DNA from: Acidobacteria bacterium Ga0077553
GTDB lineage: Bacteria > Acidobacteriota > Terriglobia > Bryobacterales > Bryobacteraceae
DNA length: 64,000 nt
Assembly (NCBI GenBank): GCA_001464575.1
Contig: LNFE01000265.1
Location: 32,637 to 96,636 of the forward strand
Reading direction: 5' to 3'
Shown: piece after piece, positions 25,635-33,784 of the stretch
Numbering within the stretch: position 1 is the stretch's first letter
How the letters are laid out: every line of letters starts with the position of its first letter
Notes under the pieces: generated by a model
Told to the model about the DNA's origin: nothing
Database searches by the model: none
Seen by the model: the letters and a program-made list of their open reading frames with translations, nothing else
Made by a program: the position numbers and the translations under genes

Positions 25635-27211
25635 CCGCGGCGGCTGCTGGCGACGTGCCGGCGAGCCGTCCACTTGGCGTCCAGATATTCGCCCATGTTC
25701 AGCGTTCCGGTGATCTGGTCGCCGCTGAGCTGGCCGGTGAATTCAAACTGCAGCGAGTCGCCGTGCCGTTCGGTGTAGCTGCTGTTGAGGCGGACCTTGT
25801 TGCCCTCCATCTGACCCATCAGATCGCGGGAGACGAAGTCACCCTGATGGGTGCCTTCGATCTGCCCGTTCACTTGCTTCAGATGCAGCACGTGCGTGGA
25901 CTTGCTGGCGAGGTATTGAATCTCGACATCCCAACGCCCCGTGAGGTCGGCGGTGGGAGCGGCGTTCGAGACGGGCGCGGCGGCGGGCGGCGCCTTCAGC
26001 GTGGCGACGATCCGGTCGGCCACGATTTTCTCGTCACCATTGGCCATCATGTAAGGGACGACCTGGATGGTTGTCTCGTTGGCGCCCGTGGGGAGAGCTA
26101 TGCGCGGCGAGGTGGTGAAGAGATGGCGGGCCAAGGCCCGCCCGGTGATGCCCGTCTTGGCCGGGTCCCATTTGATGACCAGGGTGGGCGTGTTGTTCGA
26201 AAGGCCCTCGGGTTGGCGAACCGTGGTGGTGACGCTGGGGATGGACGCGACCTGCTTGGCGATGTAGTCCAGCCGGGCGGTCCAGGTGTTCCATTCCGCC
26301 TTGTGGTCTCGCTTCATCCACATCTCCACCGCCATCAACATGCCCATCGCCTCTTCCTTACCGATCTTGAGCGCGCGGGCGAAGCCATGATGTGGGGCGC
26401 TGTGCACCCAGGCGGCCTGGACCAGATCCTTGCGGCCGAGCAGGAGTCCGGTCGTCTGTGGGCCGCGCATGCACTTGCCGCCGCTGTAGGCGACGAGGGT
26501 GGCGCCGGCTTCGAGGTGAACATTGGGGACGGTGAGGCCTTCGGCCGCGGCATCGACGAAAACGGGGACGTTGTGCTTTTTGGCGATGTCGCAGATGACC
26601 TTCGTCGACAGGGGGCTGCGGTCGGCGTTGGGGCCGGCAAGAATGTAGACCATGGCGGTCTTCGGGCCGATTGCGAGTTCAAACTCTTCGACGGTGCCGG
26701 CTTCGATCACCTTGGCGCCGACGGCGCGGATGGCGGCGTCGTAGACGTTGCGAGAGTGCTTCGGGATGATGACCTCGTCCTTGGCGAAGCCTTCGAGGTT
26801 GGGCAGCCGGACGTGGAGGTCGGCGTTGCCGCCGGCGATGCAGGCCGCGGTGGCATGCGTGATCGCCGCCGAGCAGCCGCAGGTGACCATGCCCCATTCG
26901 GCCTTGGTGATCTCCGCGAGGCGGGCGCCGATGCCGGCCATGAGTTCATCGATATGGACGTAGTGCTGGGCCGCTTCGGTCATGGCCGCGCGCACTTCCG
27001 GCAGCATCGTGGAGCCGCTGATGATGGTGAACGTGCCGCGGGCGTTGACGAGCGGCTGTACGCCGATGGATTCATAGATGGCGGCGCCCAGCTTCAGGCC
27101 GCCCGACGGAGCGGCCGTCGCTTTGCCGGGCAGAAGTCCCGCCAGAATGCCAAATGCGGAGCCGCGAAACACATCGCGGCGGGGAAGCCGTTTCGAGAAG
27201 AATTCCATCAT
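25631..27211 (-). CDS. exported SelA-fold PLP-dependent enzyme with C-terminal beta-barrel-like domain
   Basis: A 526-residue protein starting with a Tat-like leader (KRLPRRDVFRGSAFGILAGLLPG). Residues ~45-420 match the aspartate-aminotransferase-fold SelA/glucosaminate-lyase-like family: LVNARGTFTIISGS, TCGCSAAITHATAA, VFVDAAAE with Asp220, and the PLP-binding Lys246 in YSGGKCMRGPQ. After a Pro/Ala linker (about 420-440) comes a ~90-residue beta-rich domain (LTGRWDVEIQY, QVNGQIEGTHQGDF, NMGEYLDAKW). Export of a PLP enzyme is unusual, because the cofactor must be bound before Tat transport. The substrate is unknown. Its stop overlaps that of the broken sulfatase by four bases (convergent). 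Confidence 0.78.
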   Translation of the reverse strand: MMEFFSKRLPRRDVFRGSAFGILAGLLPGKATAAPSGGLKLGAAIYESIGVQPLVNARGTFTIISGSTMLPEVRAAMTEAAQHYVHIDELMAGIGARLAEITKAEWGMVTCGCSAAITHATAACIAGGNADLHVRLPNLEGFAKDEVIIPKHSRNVYDAAIRAVGAKVIEAGTVEEFELAIGPKTAMVYILAGPNADRSPLSTKVICDIAKKHNVPVFVDAAAEGLTVPNVHLEAGATLVAYSGGKCMRGPQTTGLLLGRKDLVQAAWVHSAPHHGFARALKIGKEEAMGMLMAVEMWMKRDHKAEWNTWTARLDYIAKQVASIPSVTTTVRQPEGLSNNTPTLVIKWDPAKTGITGRALARHLFTTSPRIALPTGANETTIQVVPYMMANGDEKIVADRIVATLKAPPAAAPVSNAAPTADLTGRWDVEIQYLASKSTHVLHLKQVNGQIEGTHQGDFVSRDLMGQMEGNKVRLNSSYTERHGDSLQFEFTGQLSGDQITGTLNMGEYLDAKWTARRHVASSRRG

Positions 27212-27275
27212 GGAACTACTGTACGCCTATCGCCGCGGTAATGAAAACTGGGGGCCGAATGCCCTACACTGAGGC

Positions 27276-28664
27276 TTGGTTTCCATCCGCCTTGTGCTTG
27301 CGCTGCTGATTGCGGCGGTAAGCGCCGTTAACGTTGTCCGTAGCGTGCGGCAGTCGCTCACGATTGACGAAGCCATGTCGTTTCTATCGTTCTCGTCAAA
27401 GCCACTGACGGAGATGTTCGTCTACTACGACGCGAATAACCATGTGCTGTTTACGCTCTTGTCGCGGGTTTGCTTCCTGACGCTGGGGGATGCGGAGTGG
27501 GCCATCCGGCTGCCGTCCGTGCTGGGAGGAATCGCGTTTCTGATTCTGCTGGCGATGCTGTTGCGGCGGTTGCTGGGGGAGACGTGGACGGCCGTGGCGG
27601 CTTGGGCGGCAGTCGCGTCGAACCCGCTGCTGCTGGATCATCTTTCGGCGGGGCGGGGATACGGGTTGGCGCTGGCGTTCTGGATGGCGGCGGTGTGGGT
27701 GTTGGGCGGCGGGCTGGAGGGCGGAGGATGGCGGCGGTGGGCCGGCGCGGGTGCGCTGCTGGGGTTGGCCTTGGCGGCGAATCTGAACCTGTTGTTCGCC
27801 GGGGTGGCGGTGGGGTTGACATACAGCCTGTTCCAGGGCCGCGCCGGGGCGAAAGCGGCGGCGGCAATGGGCGCTAGCGCGCTGTTGGTGACGGCGCCGC
27901 TTCTCTATCCCGCGCTGCGCCATGCCACGCGCGATAACTTTTACTACGGCGCGGCGGATTGGGCCCATTCGCTGGACCAATACGTTTGGCAAGTCCTGAT
28001 GCCGGTACACGGCGACTTCAACCTGGATACGGCGTTGCCCGGCCAGAAGCTCGCGGTCACGCTGTTTCTCCTGGCCATCGGGCTCTCGGTCCCCCTGCTG
28101 TGGAAACGGCACACTGCGCTGTTTGTGGGGTTGCCGGCGTTGCTGCTTTTTGGCCTTTACGACGCCGCGCACCGGTTCGCCGGGGTGAACTTGCCGCTGG
28201 GGCGGACCACCCTGCCGCTGTTTGCCGCCTGCCTCCTGGCCGCCGCGGCGGTGGCGGCGCTCCCGTACGCGCGATACGTGCTGGTGCCGCTGTTCCTGTT
28301 GCTGACGGGATCTCATCTGGCGGCATCCCGCTGGGAGTACTACGGCGAATGGCCGGAAGACGCGGAAAACAAGACACTAGCGGCGGTTGCGAAACAGCAG
28401 CCGGGCAAGATCTGCTCGACCTGGACGCTGGTGCCGTCCTTGAACTACTACCGGCTCCGGTATGGGCTGGAAGCTCCGGAACTGGTTTTCAACGAACGGG
28501 GGCCGGAATGCGTGTGGTTCTTTGCCACCGCCGGCGATCAGCAGTGGCCACACGAGCAGGGCTACCAGGAAGTGGCGGCAGGCGGACAGTCGAAAGTAAA
28601 GGTCTATCGAAACCCCGCGCCGTCGTCGATTGGGTCAGGTGAAGGAAAGGTTAACGGACGGTAG
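27276..28664 (+). CDS. polytopic membrane glycosyltransferase (GT39/ArnT-like)
   Basis: A 462-residue integral membrane protein with about ten hydrophobic helices. The first periplasmic loop carries LTIDEAMSFLSFS and YYDANNHVLFTLL, the Asp-Glu and Asn-His signature of polyprenyl-phosphate-sugar-dependent GT-C enzymes. The ~80-residue C-terminal part is soluble and extracytoplasmic. It would move a sugar from a lipid carrier to a glycan, lipid or protein; the acceptor is unknown. The start is unsure: TTG 27276 gives the longest frame, and GTG 27294 is an alternative. It is convergent with the ankyrin gene, overlapping by 14 bases. Confidence 0.75.
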   Translation: MVSIRLVLALLIAAVSAVNVVRSVRQSLTIDEAMSFLSFSSKPLTEMFVYYDANNHVLFTLLSRVCFLTLGDAEWAIRLPSVLGGIAFLILLAMLLRRLLGETWTAVAAWAAVASNPLLLDHLSAGRGYGLALAFWMAAVWVLGGGLEGGGWRRWAGAGALLGLALAANLNLLFAGVAVGLTYSLFQGRAGAKAAAAMGASALLVTAPLLYPALRHATRDNFYYGAADWAHSLDQYVWQVLMPVHGDFNLDTALPGQKLAVTLFLLAIGLSVPLLWKRHTALFVGLPALLLFGLYDAAHRFAGVNLPLGRTTLPLFAACLLAAAAVAALPYARYVLVPLFLLLTGSHLAASRWEYYGEWPEDAENKTLAAVAKQQPGKICSTWTLVPSLNYYRLRYGLEAPELVFNERGPECVWFFATAGDQQWPHEQGYQEVAAGGQSKVKVYRNPAPSSIGSGEGKVNGR

Positions 28665-30141
28665 TGGGCCCATCGGGCAGAGGTTCCAGATCCGTGGACA
28701 CACCCGCAGCGGCCATCACTTTCCGCAGGGCAGCCGCGGTGGGGGGAGACAGTCGGAGGTTGCCGGTGCGGTTCACGCCGTCCGCAATGCGAAGGGGAGT
28801 CCACCCTTGCTTGTTCTTGCGGTTCCAAACTTCAATCCGCGCACCCTTCTCCGCGAGCAGCAGCACAACAGCCGGGAGATGCTTATACGCCGGGCCATGC
28901 ATGGCGGTATCACCATTCGCGTCGACGGCGTTGATGTCATTGCCGAGGTCGAGAGCGACCTGTACCGCTTCGAGGACTTCGCTTTCGGTGCCGGCGTCCT
29001 CATTCGGTGAACGGGTGCCGACGCCGGCGGCCACCATGAGCGGGGTAGTGCGGTCTTCGTTCGGCAATAAGGGGTCCGCCCCGAGAGAGGCGAGCAGCCG
29101 CATATATTCAGCGTCGGCACTGCGCGCGGCCATCAGAAACGGGGTGGCGCCAACGGTGTTGAGCGCGCTGAGCCCGGCGTTGCTTTTTACGGTCATACGC
29201 GCGTTCACGTTGGCGCCCTTGGCGACGAGTTTGCGGGTCAAGGCGAGGCTGTCCATGCTTCCGGAGCCAGCAGGGGCGGGATCATTACTGCCGGTTCCCG
29301 GTTTGCGCACCCAGGTGATGGTGTGGAGCGGGGTCCAGCCAGGGCCGGCTGCGTTCGGATCAGCGTCGGCATCGAGAAGGGCGGCAGCCACTTCAAAGTG
29401 CGCGTTGGCCACGGCGAGATGCAGCGCCGTCATGCCGGCTTTGATATTGCCCGGCTCCGTGGTGCTGGCGCCCGCCGGCCGCCGGGCCCGGGCGGGCAGC
29501 GCCTCGTTGGGGTCGGCACCGCTTTTGAGAAGCGTCCGGACTACCCCAATGTGGCCTTCGCGGGCAGCAAACAGGAGCGGCGTGAAGCCACCTGTCGAGC
29601 GGGCGCGCAGATCGGCTCCAAACTCAATGAGTTGCTCAACCACTTCGGTATGCCCTTCCGCGGCAGCCCACATGAGCGCCGTCTGGCCGCGCCACGCCTC
29701 TTTACGATTGACGTCGACGACACGGGCCAACAGTAGCTTCACCGCGTCCTTCCGGCCGGTCCGGGCGACGGTCATCAGAGGCGTTTCGCCTTCTGGCGAA
29801 CTCCGGTTCGGATCGGCGCCGGCTTTCAGCAGCCGGTCGATCATCGCCGCGCTGCCATTCAGGCAGGCGAGATAAAGCGGCGTGGCGCCGTGAAGATTGG
29901 CGGCATTGGCGTCCGCGCCTTGGGCCAGCAGGGCGGCGGCTGACTCGGCGTCATCCCGCTCCACGGCCCAATGGAGAGCGGTCGAACCATCCGGCCCTTT
30001 GGCATGGACATCAGCCTTCTGGCTGAGTAGTTGGCGGATGCCCGCCGCGTCACCGCGGCGGGCGGCGTCGAGCAGGCTCGTGTCCGACGCGCTGGCGGCA
30101 AAGGCCACGGCGCAAAGCAAGACTGGGTAATAGAGCTTCAT
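28651..30141 (-). CDS. secreted ankyrin-repeat protein
   Basis: A 496-residue protein with a signal peptide (MKLYYPVLLCAVAFAASA) and about ten ankyrin repeats, with repeated strings such as DGSTALHWAVERDD, HGATPLYLACLNGS, EGETPLMTVARTG, GQTALMWAAAEGH and GMTALHLAVANAH. It is the last gene of a three-gene run (DUF1592-DUF1552-ankyrin), and its ATG overlaps the DUF1552 stop by four bases. This trio recurs in planctomycetes and acidobacteria. Ankyrins are protein-binding scaffolds, so it may hold the other two together in the periplasm. That role is inferred. Confidence 0.88.
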   Translation of the reverse strand: MKLYYPVLLCAVAFAASASDTSLLDAARRGDAAGIRQLLSQKADVHAKGPDGSTALHWAVERDDAESAAALLAQGADANAANLHGATPLYLACLNGSAAMIDRLLKAGADPNRSSPEGETPLMTVARTGRKDAVKLLLARVVDVNRKEAWRGQTALMWAAAEGHTEVVEQLIEFGADLRARSTGGFTPLLFAAREGHIGVVRTLLKSGADPNEALPARARRPAGASTTEPGNIKAGMTALHLAVANAHFEVAAALLDADADPNAAGPGWTPLHTITWVRKPGTGSNDPAPAGSGSMDSLALTRKLVAKGANVNARMTVKSNAGLSALNTVGATPFLMAARSADAEYMRLLASLGADPLLPNEDRTTPLMVAAGVGTRSPNEDAGTESEVLEAVQVALDLGNDINAVDANGDTAMHGPAYKHLPAVVLLLAEKGARIEVWNRKNKQGWTPLRIADGVNRTGNLRLSPPTAAALRKVMAAAGVSTDLEPLPDGPTTVR

Positions 30142-31487
30142 CCGAGTGAGGCTGGCTGGAGCAGTTCGCTGATCTTTCCTTCGCTGTCAGCGAAGGTATC
30201 GAGATGCACCCCGACCTTGTCGAGGAGTGTCAGGTGCAGATTGGCCAAGGGCGTGGGCTGCTTGTAGCGGAGATGGTGTCCGCCCTTTACCTTGCCGGCG
30301 GCGCCGCCGGCGACGACGATCGGCAGATTCACATGGTCGTGGACGTCGGGGTTGCCCATGCCGCTGCCGCAAAGCAGCAGAGAGTTATCGAGCAGCGTGC
30401 CGTTACCTTCCCGGGTAGATTTGAGCTTGCCCAGGAAATAGGAAAACAGACTCATGTGGTAGGCGTTAATTTTGGCCACACGGGCCATCTTCTCCGGGTC
30501 GCCCGAGTGGTGGGTCAGGGGGTGATGCGGATCGGTCACGCCCGCCTCGGGATAAACCCGCGTACTGGCCTCGCGTGCTAACTGGAAGGAGATGACGCGG
30601 GTGATGTCCGCCTGCATGGCGAGCACCTGGAGATCGAACATGAGCTTGGCGTGGTCTCCATAGGAAGCGGGTACACCGACAGGGCGATCGACATCCGGAA
30701 GGGCCGAGCCGTCGGTTTGCTTTTCGGCCTTCTGGATGCGCCGCTCCACTTCGCGAACGGCTTCGAGATACTCTCCAACTTTCGTGCGATCGCCGGCGCC
30801 GAGTTGGCCCTGAAGCCGGGCGATGTCAGAAGACACCCAGTCGAGAATGCTCGCATTCTTGCGCAACTCCGCACGCCGTTCGGCCGCGCTGCCCCCTTCG
30901 CCAAACAGGCGTTCAAACACCAGGCGAGGATGGGCTTCCGCCGGCAGAGGGGTTGTAGGCGACGACCAGGACAAATTGTTCTGGTAAACGCACGCATAGC
31001 CGTTGTCGCAGTTGCCGATGGTGGTGAGCAGATCCATCGCCAGTTCCATGGACGGCAGGGGCGAATCCTTGCCGATATGGCGGGCCGCGATCTGGTCGAC
31101 CGTGGTGCCGAGTTCGTAATCTGTTCCTTCCGTCAGCTTGGCCTTGGCGGCACTGAGGAAGGCGGCATTCGCGGTGGCGTGGTTGCCGGGCGAATAGGCG
31201 TTCTTCAGTTCAAGATTACTGATGACGGTCAGTTGATCGAGGTACGGAATGAGGGATTGAAGAGTCGGCGAAAGCCGGGTCATCCGCCCGAGTTCGGGCG
31301 GGGTCCACTGCGAAATCGTCGCTCCCATGGGGATGTAGACAAAGCCCAAACGGCGGACGGGCGAGGCCGGGGTGGCCGCCAGAGCGGTCATGGCTGGAAC
31401 CATGGCGTCGAGTAAGGGCAGGGCCAGACCCGCGCCGAGGCCGCGCAGGAGAGTGCGGCGAGGGAGCGATTTCTTCGAGATGATCAT
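30138..31487 (-). CDS. DUF1552 exported protein
   Basis: A 449-residue protein with a twin-arginine leader (SLPRRTLLRGLGAGLALPLL) and the DUF1552 pattern: RLGFVYIPMGA, LTVISNLELKNAY, PGNHATANAAFLS, PEAGVTDPHHPLTHH, LLLCGSGMGNPDVHDH and KGGHHLRY. The DUF1501/DUF1552 group is related to the alkaline-phosphatase superfamily, but its activity is unknown. It is encoded with DUF1592-family haem proteins in many planctomycetes and acidobacteria. ATGA overlaps join it to both neighbours. Tat export suggests folding with a cofactor before transport. Confidence 0.92.
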   Translation of the reverse strand: MIISKKSLPRRTLLRGLGAGLALPLLDAMVPAMTALAATPASPVRRLGFVYIPMGATISQWTPPELGRMTRLSPTLQSLIPYLDQLTVISNLELKNAYSPGNHATANAAFLSAAKAKLTEGTDYELGTTVDQIAARHIGKDSPLPSMELAMDLLTTIGNCDNGYACVYQNNLSWSSPTTPLPAEAHPRLVFERLFGEGGSAAERRAELRKNASILDWVSSDIARLQGQLGAGDRTKVGEYLEAVREVERRIQKAEKQTDGSALPDVDRPVGVPASYGDHAKLMFDLQVLAMQADITRVISFQLAREASTRVYPEAGVTDPHHPLTHHSGDPEKMARVAKINAYHMSLFSYFLGKLKSTREGNGTLLDNSLLLCGSGMGNPDVHDHVNLPIVVAGGAAGKVKGGHHLRYKQPTPLANLHLTLLDKVGVHLDTFADSEGKISELLQPASLG

Positions 31488-33778
31488 AGCGAGTTCCTCA
31501 TGGTGAACGGCGTACTGTTAACGATTCCCAGAATCAGCGACGAGAAGCGGTAGTCCCTGGCACCGGCTTGGTGGACGATCTGGCGGATGGCGGGGGCGTC
31601 ATAGGGCTCGACGCCGCGGCCGAGAGCATAAATGAGCAGCTTCTCCGTCAACGTGGAGACAAAAAGCTCCGGGCGACGGAGCAGAGCGTTCCGCAGATCC
31701 GCGGCGTGGGCGAACTTCGTGCCGTCCGGCATAACGCCGGAGGCGTCCACCGGGACGCCATTCTCACTCGTCCGCCAACGGCCGACCGCGTCGTAGTTTT
31801 CAAAGGCGAAACCGATGGGGTCCATCAGATTGTGGCAACCGGCGCAGGCCGGATTCGCGCGATGCTCGGCCACCCGTTCCCGCATGGAGAGCGCCTTAAC
31901 GCCGGGGCGGGCGGCAGCCTCTTTCAACTGAGGAACAGCCGGAGGGGGAGGCGCCGGAGGCGTGCCGAGAATATTCGCCAGGATCCACTTGCCCCGAATG
32001 ACCGGTGAGGTCCGGGTGGAGTAAGAGGTGACCGTGAGAATGCTGGCTTGGCTCAAGAGGCCGCCGCGCGCCGGTTGATCGGCCAGAGTTACCCGGCGGA
32101 ACCGGCTGCCATAGACGTGGGGGATGCCGTAGTGGCGGGCGAGGCGTTCATTGACAAAGGTGTAGTCGGCACGGAGGAGATGCGACGCGGGCCGGTCTTC
32201 GCGGACAATGCTGGCGACGAAGAGCTCCGTTTCGCGGCGCATGGCCTGCCGCAGATTGTCATCGAAATCGGGAAAGATCCGGGGGTCTGGCGTCGTCGAG
32301 TCGAGGTTGCGCAGGTAAAGCCACTGGGCGGCGAAATTGTTCACGAGCGCGTCGGAGCGAGGATCCGCCAACATGCGCTGAACCTGTTGCTCCATCACGG
32401 CCGGAGTGTTCAACTGGCCGCGGGAGGCGAGGTCAAGCAGGGTGTCGTCCGGGATGCTGCTCCAGAGAAAGAACGACAGACGGGAGGCGAGTTCGAAATC
32501 GGAGAGCCGGTGGGGCGTGCCGGGAGCGGCGCCGGCGGGATCTTTCTCGATGCGAAACAGAAACTGGGGATTAACGAGCAAAGCCCGGAGCGCCATCTCG
32601 ATGCCGTTGTCGAAGCCACTTTCGGCGCGGGCGTCCCGGTAGAACTTGAGGACGGCCTCGAGGTCCGCCGGGGCTACGCTTCGACGATAAGCGCGGCGGA
32701 GGAGGTTCGAAAGAATCCGGGTGGCGCAGGCGTCGGTTTGCTCCTGGCAGACGAAAAGGCGGCGGCGGCTGGGAGAATCGCCGGGGCCGGTAGCCTCGTA
32801 GGGTCCCAGCACCGAGATGGAATATACGGCCGGTTGCACGCGGGGATGCCTGTCCATATTGAAATGCGCCTGGTAGGGCTGACGAGCGGTTTCCAGCAGA
32901 GCCGCGGTCTTCCTGAGGAAGGAAACGCCAATCTGGTGCGGACCAGCCGTGACGGGGACTTTCACGGTCAGATGTTTGTCCACATTCTGATGATCGGTGC
33001 CTCGCGGGACGGGGTTGACCGTGAAGAGGTCCAGGCGGGCGCCGTCGAGAGTGAGCTCGACCCGGTGGGGAGTGTCGAGTCCCTCCACGCGCTCGTCGCG
33101 GTCGCGGGCGAGACGAATCTGCAGCTCATATTTGGCGGTGACCGGAAAGTGATAAGTGGTGAGGGCGCCGCCACGGGAGCCGAGCGGCAGACCTTCAATG
33201 TGCTCTTCCTGGGTCAGATCCGGCGGAATCATTATGACGTCCGACGCCGGGGTGCGAATGGGACTGCCAACCGCGAGACGGCTGATCCTGGCGGCTGCGG
33301 TGAGATAACGTTCGAGCAGCGTGGGAGAAAGGTTTTCGACAGTGATGTTGTCGAAACCATGACTGGTTTCGTCGGCGGGGAGCAGCGAAGCGACGTTAAA
33401 ATCCACCGCGAGGAGGTCGCGAATCGCGTTCTGGTACTCGAACCGGTTGAGCCGGCGGAAGGCCCCGGTGCGCCCGGCGTTGGGCTTTGCGGTTGCAGCC
33501 CGGTCGAGCGAATCTGTCAGGGAGGCGATGGCCGCTTTGTAGGTCGCTTCGTCGGGGCGAGGGAGACCAAGCGGCGGCATATGCCGGTGGTCGAGTTTGC
33601 GAACGACGTTCTCTAAGAGAGCAGGATCAGGCTTGGAGGCAGGGGAGAGGGAGACGCCAGCCGTGCGGACACGGTCGTTGTGACAGGACAGACAGTAGCG
33701 GTCGAAGACGGCGCGCGCGGCGGGAGGCTGGGCAAAAGCCAATACGCTGCCGGCGGCAAAAAGGAGGATGGACCGCAT
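31484..33778 (-). CDS. DUF1592-family cytochrome-type protein (planctomycete cytochrome C group)
   Basis: A 764-residue secreted protein with signal peptide (MRSILLFAAGSVLAFA). A first haem-binding motif CLSCH lies at 29-33, followed by DUF1587 (RTGAFRRLNRFEYQNAIRDLL), a DUF1595-like part (LRRAYRRSVAPADLEAVLKFY), DUF1592 (FRIEKDP, LSDFELASRLSFFLWSSIPDD, RMLADPRSDALVNNFAAQWL), DUF1588 with a second motif CAGCH, and DUF1585 (LRRPELFVSTLTEKLLIYALGR). The order is canonical. Two c-type haem sites imply electron transfer outside the cell; the substrate is not established. It is the first gene of the three-gene operon, so it probably carries the promoter. Confidence 0.92.
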   Translation of the reverse strand: MRSILLFAAGSVLAFAQPPAARAVFDRYCLSCHNDRVRTAGVSLSPASKPDPALLENVVRKLDHRHMPPLGLPRPDEATYKAAIASLTDSLDRAATAKPNAGRTGAFRRLNRFEYQNAIRDLLAVDFNVASLLPADETSHGFDNITVENLSPTLLERYLTAAARISRLAVGSPIRTPASDVIMIPPDLTQEEHIEGLPLGSRGGALTTYHFPVTAKYELQIRLARDRDERVEGLDTPHRVELTLDGARLDLFTVNPVPRGTDHQNVDKHLTVKVPVTAGPHQIGVSFLRKTAALLETARQPYQAHFNMDRHPRVQPAVYSISVLGPYEATGPGDSPSRRRLFVCQEQTDACATRILSNLLRRAYRRSVAPADLEAVLKFYRDARAESGFDNGIEMALRALLVNPQFLFRIEKDPAGAAPGTPHRLSDFELASRLSFFLWSSIPDDTLLDLASRGQLNTPAVMEQQVQRMLADPRSDALVNNFAAQWLYLRNLDSTTPDPRIFPDFDDNLRQAMRRETELFVASIVREDRPASHLLRADYTFVNERLARHYGIPHVYGSRFRRVTLADQPARGGLLSQASILTVTSYSTRTSPVIRGKWILANILGTPPAPPPPAVPQLKEAAARPGVKALSMRERVAEHRANPACAGCHNLMDPIGFAFENYDAVGRWRTSENGVPVDASGVMPDGTKFAHAADLRNALLRRPELFVSTLTEKLLIYALGRGVEPYDAPAIRQIVHQAGARDYRFSSLILGIVNSTPFTMRNSL

Positions 33779-33784
33779 GACACC

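Noticed and set aside
25562..27241. A 559-residue plus-strand frame
   Set aside because: Antisense to the PLP enzyme gene, which shows recognisable motifs throughout.
32048..33616. A 522-residue plus-strand frame
   Set aside because: Antisense to the DUF1592 gene with its two haem motifs.
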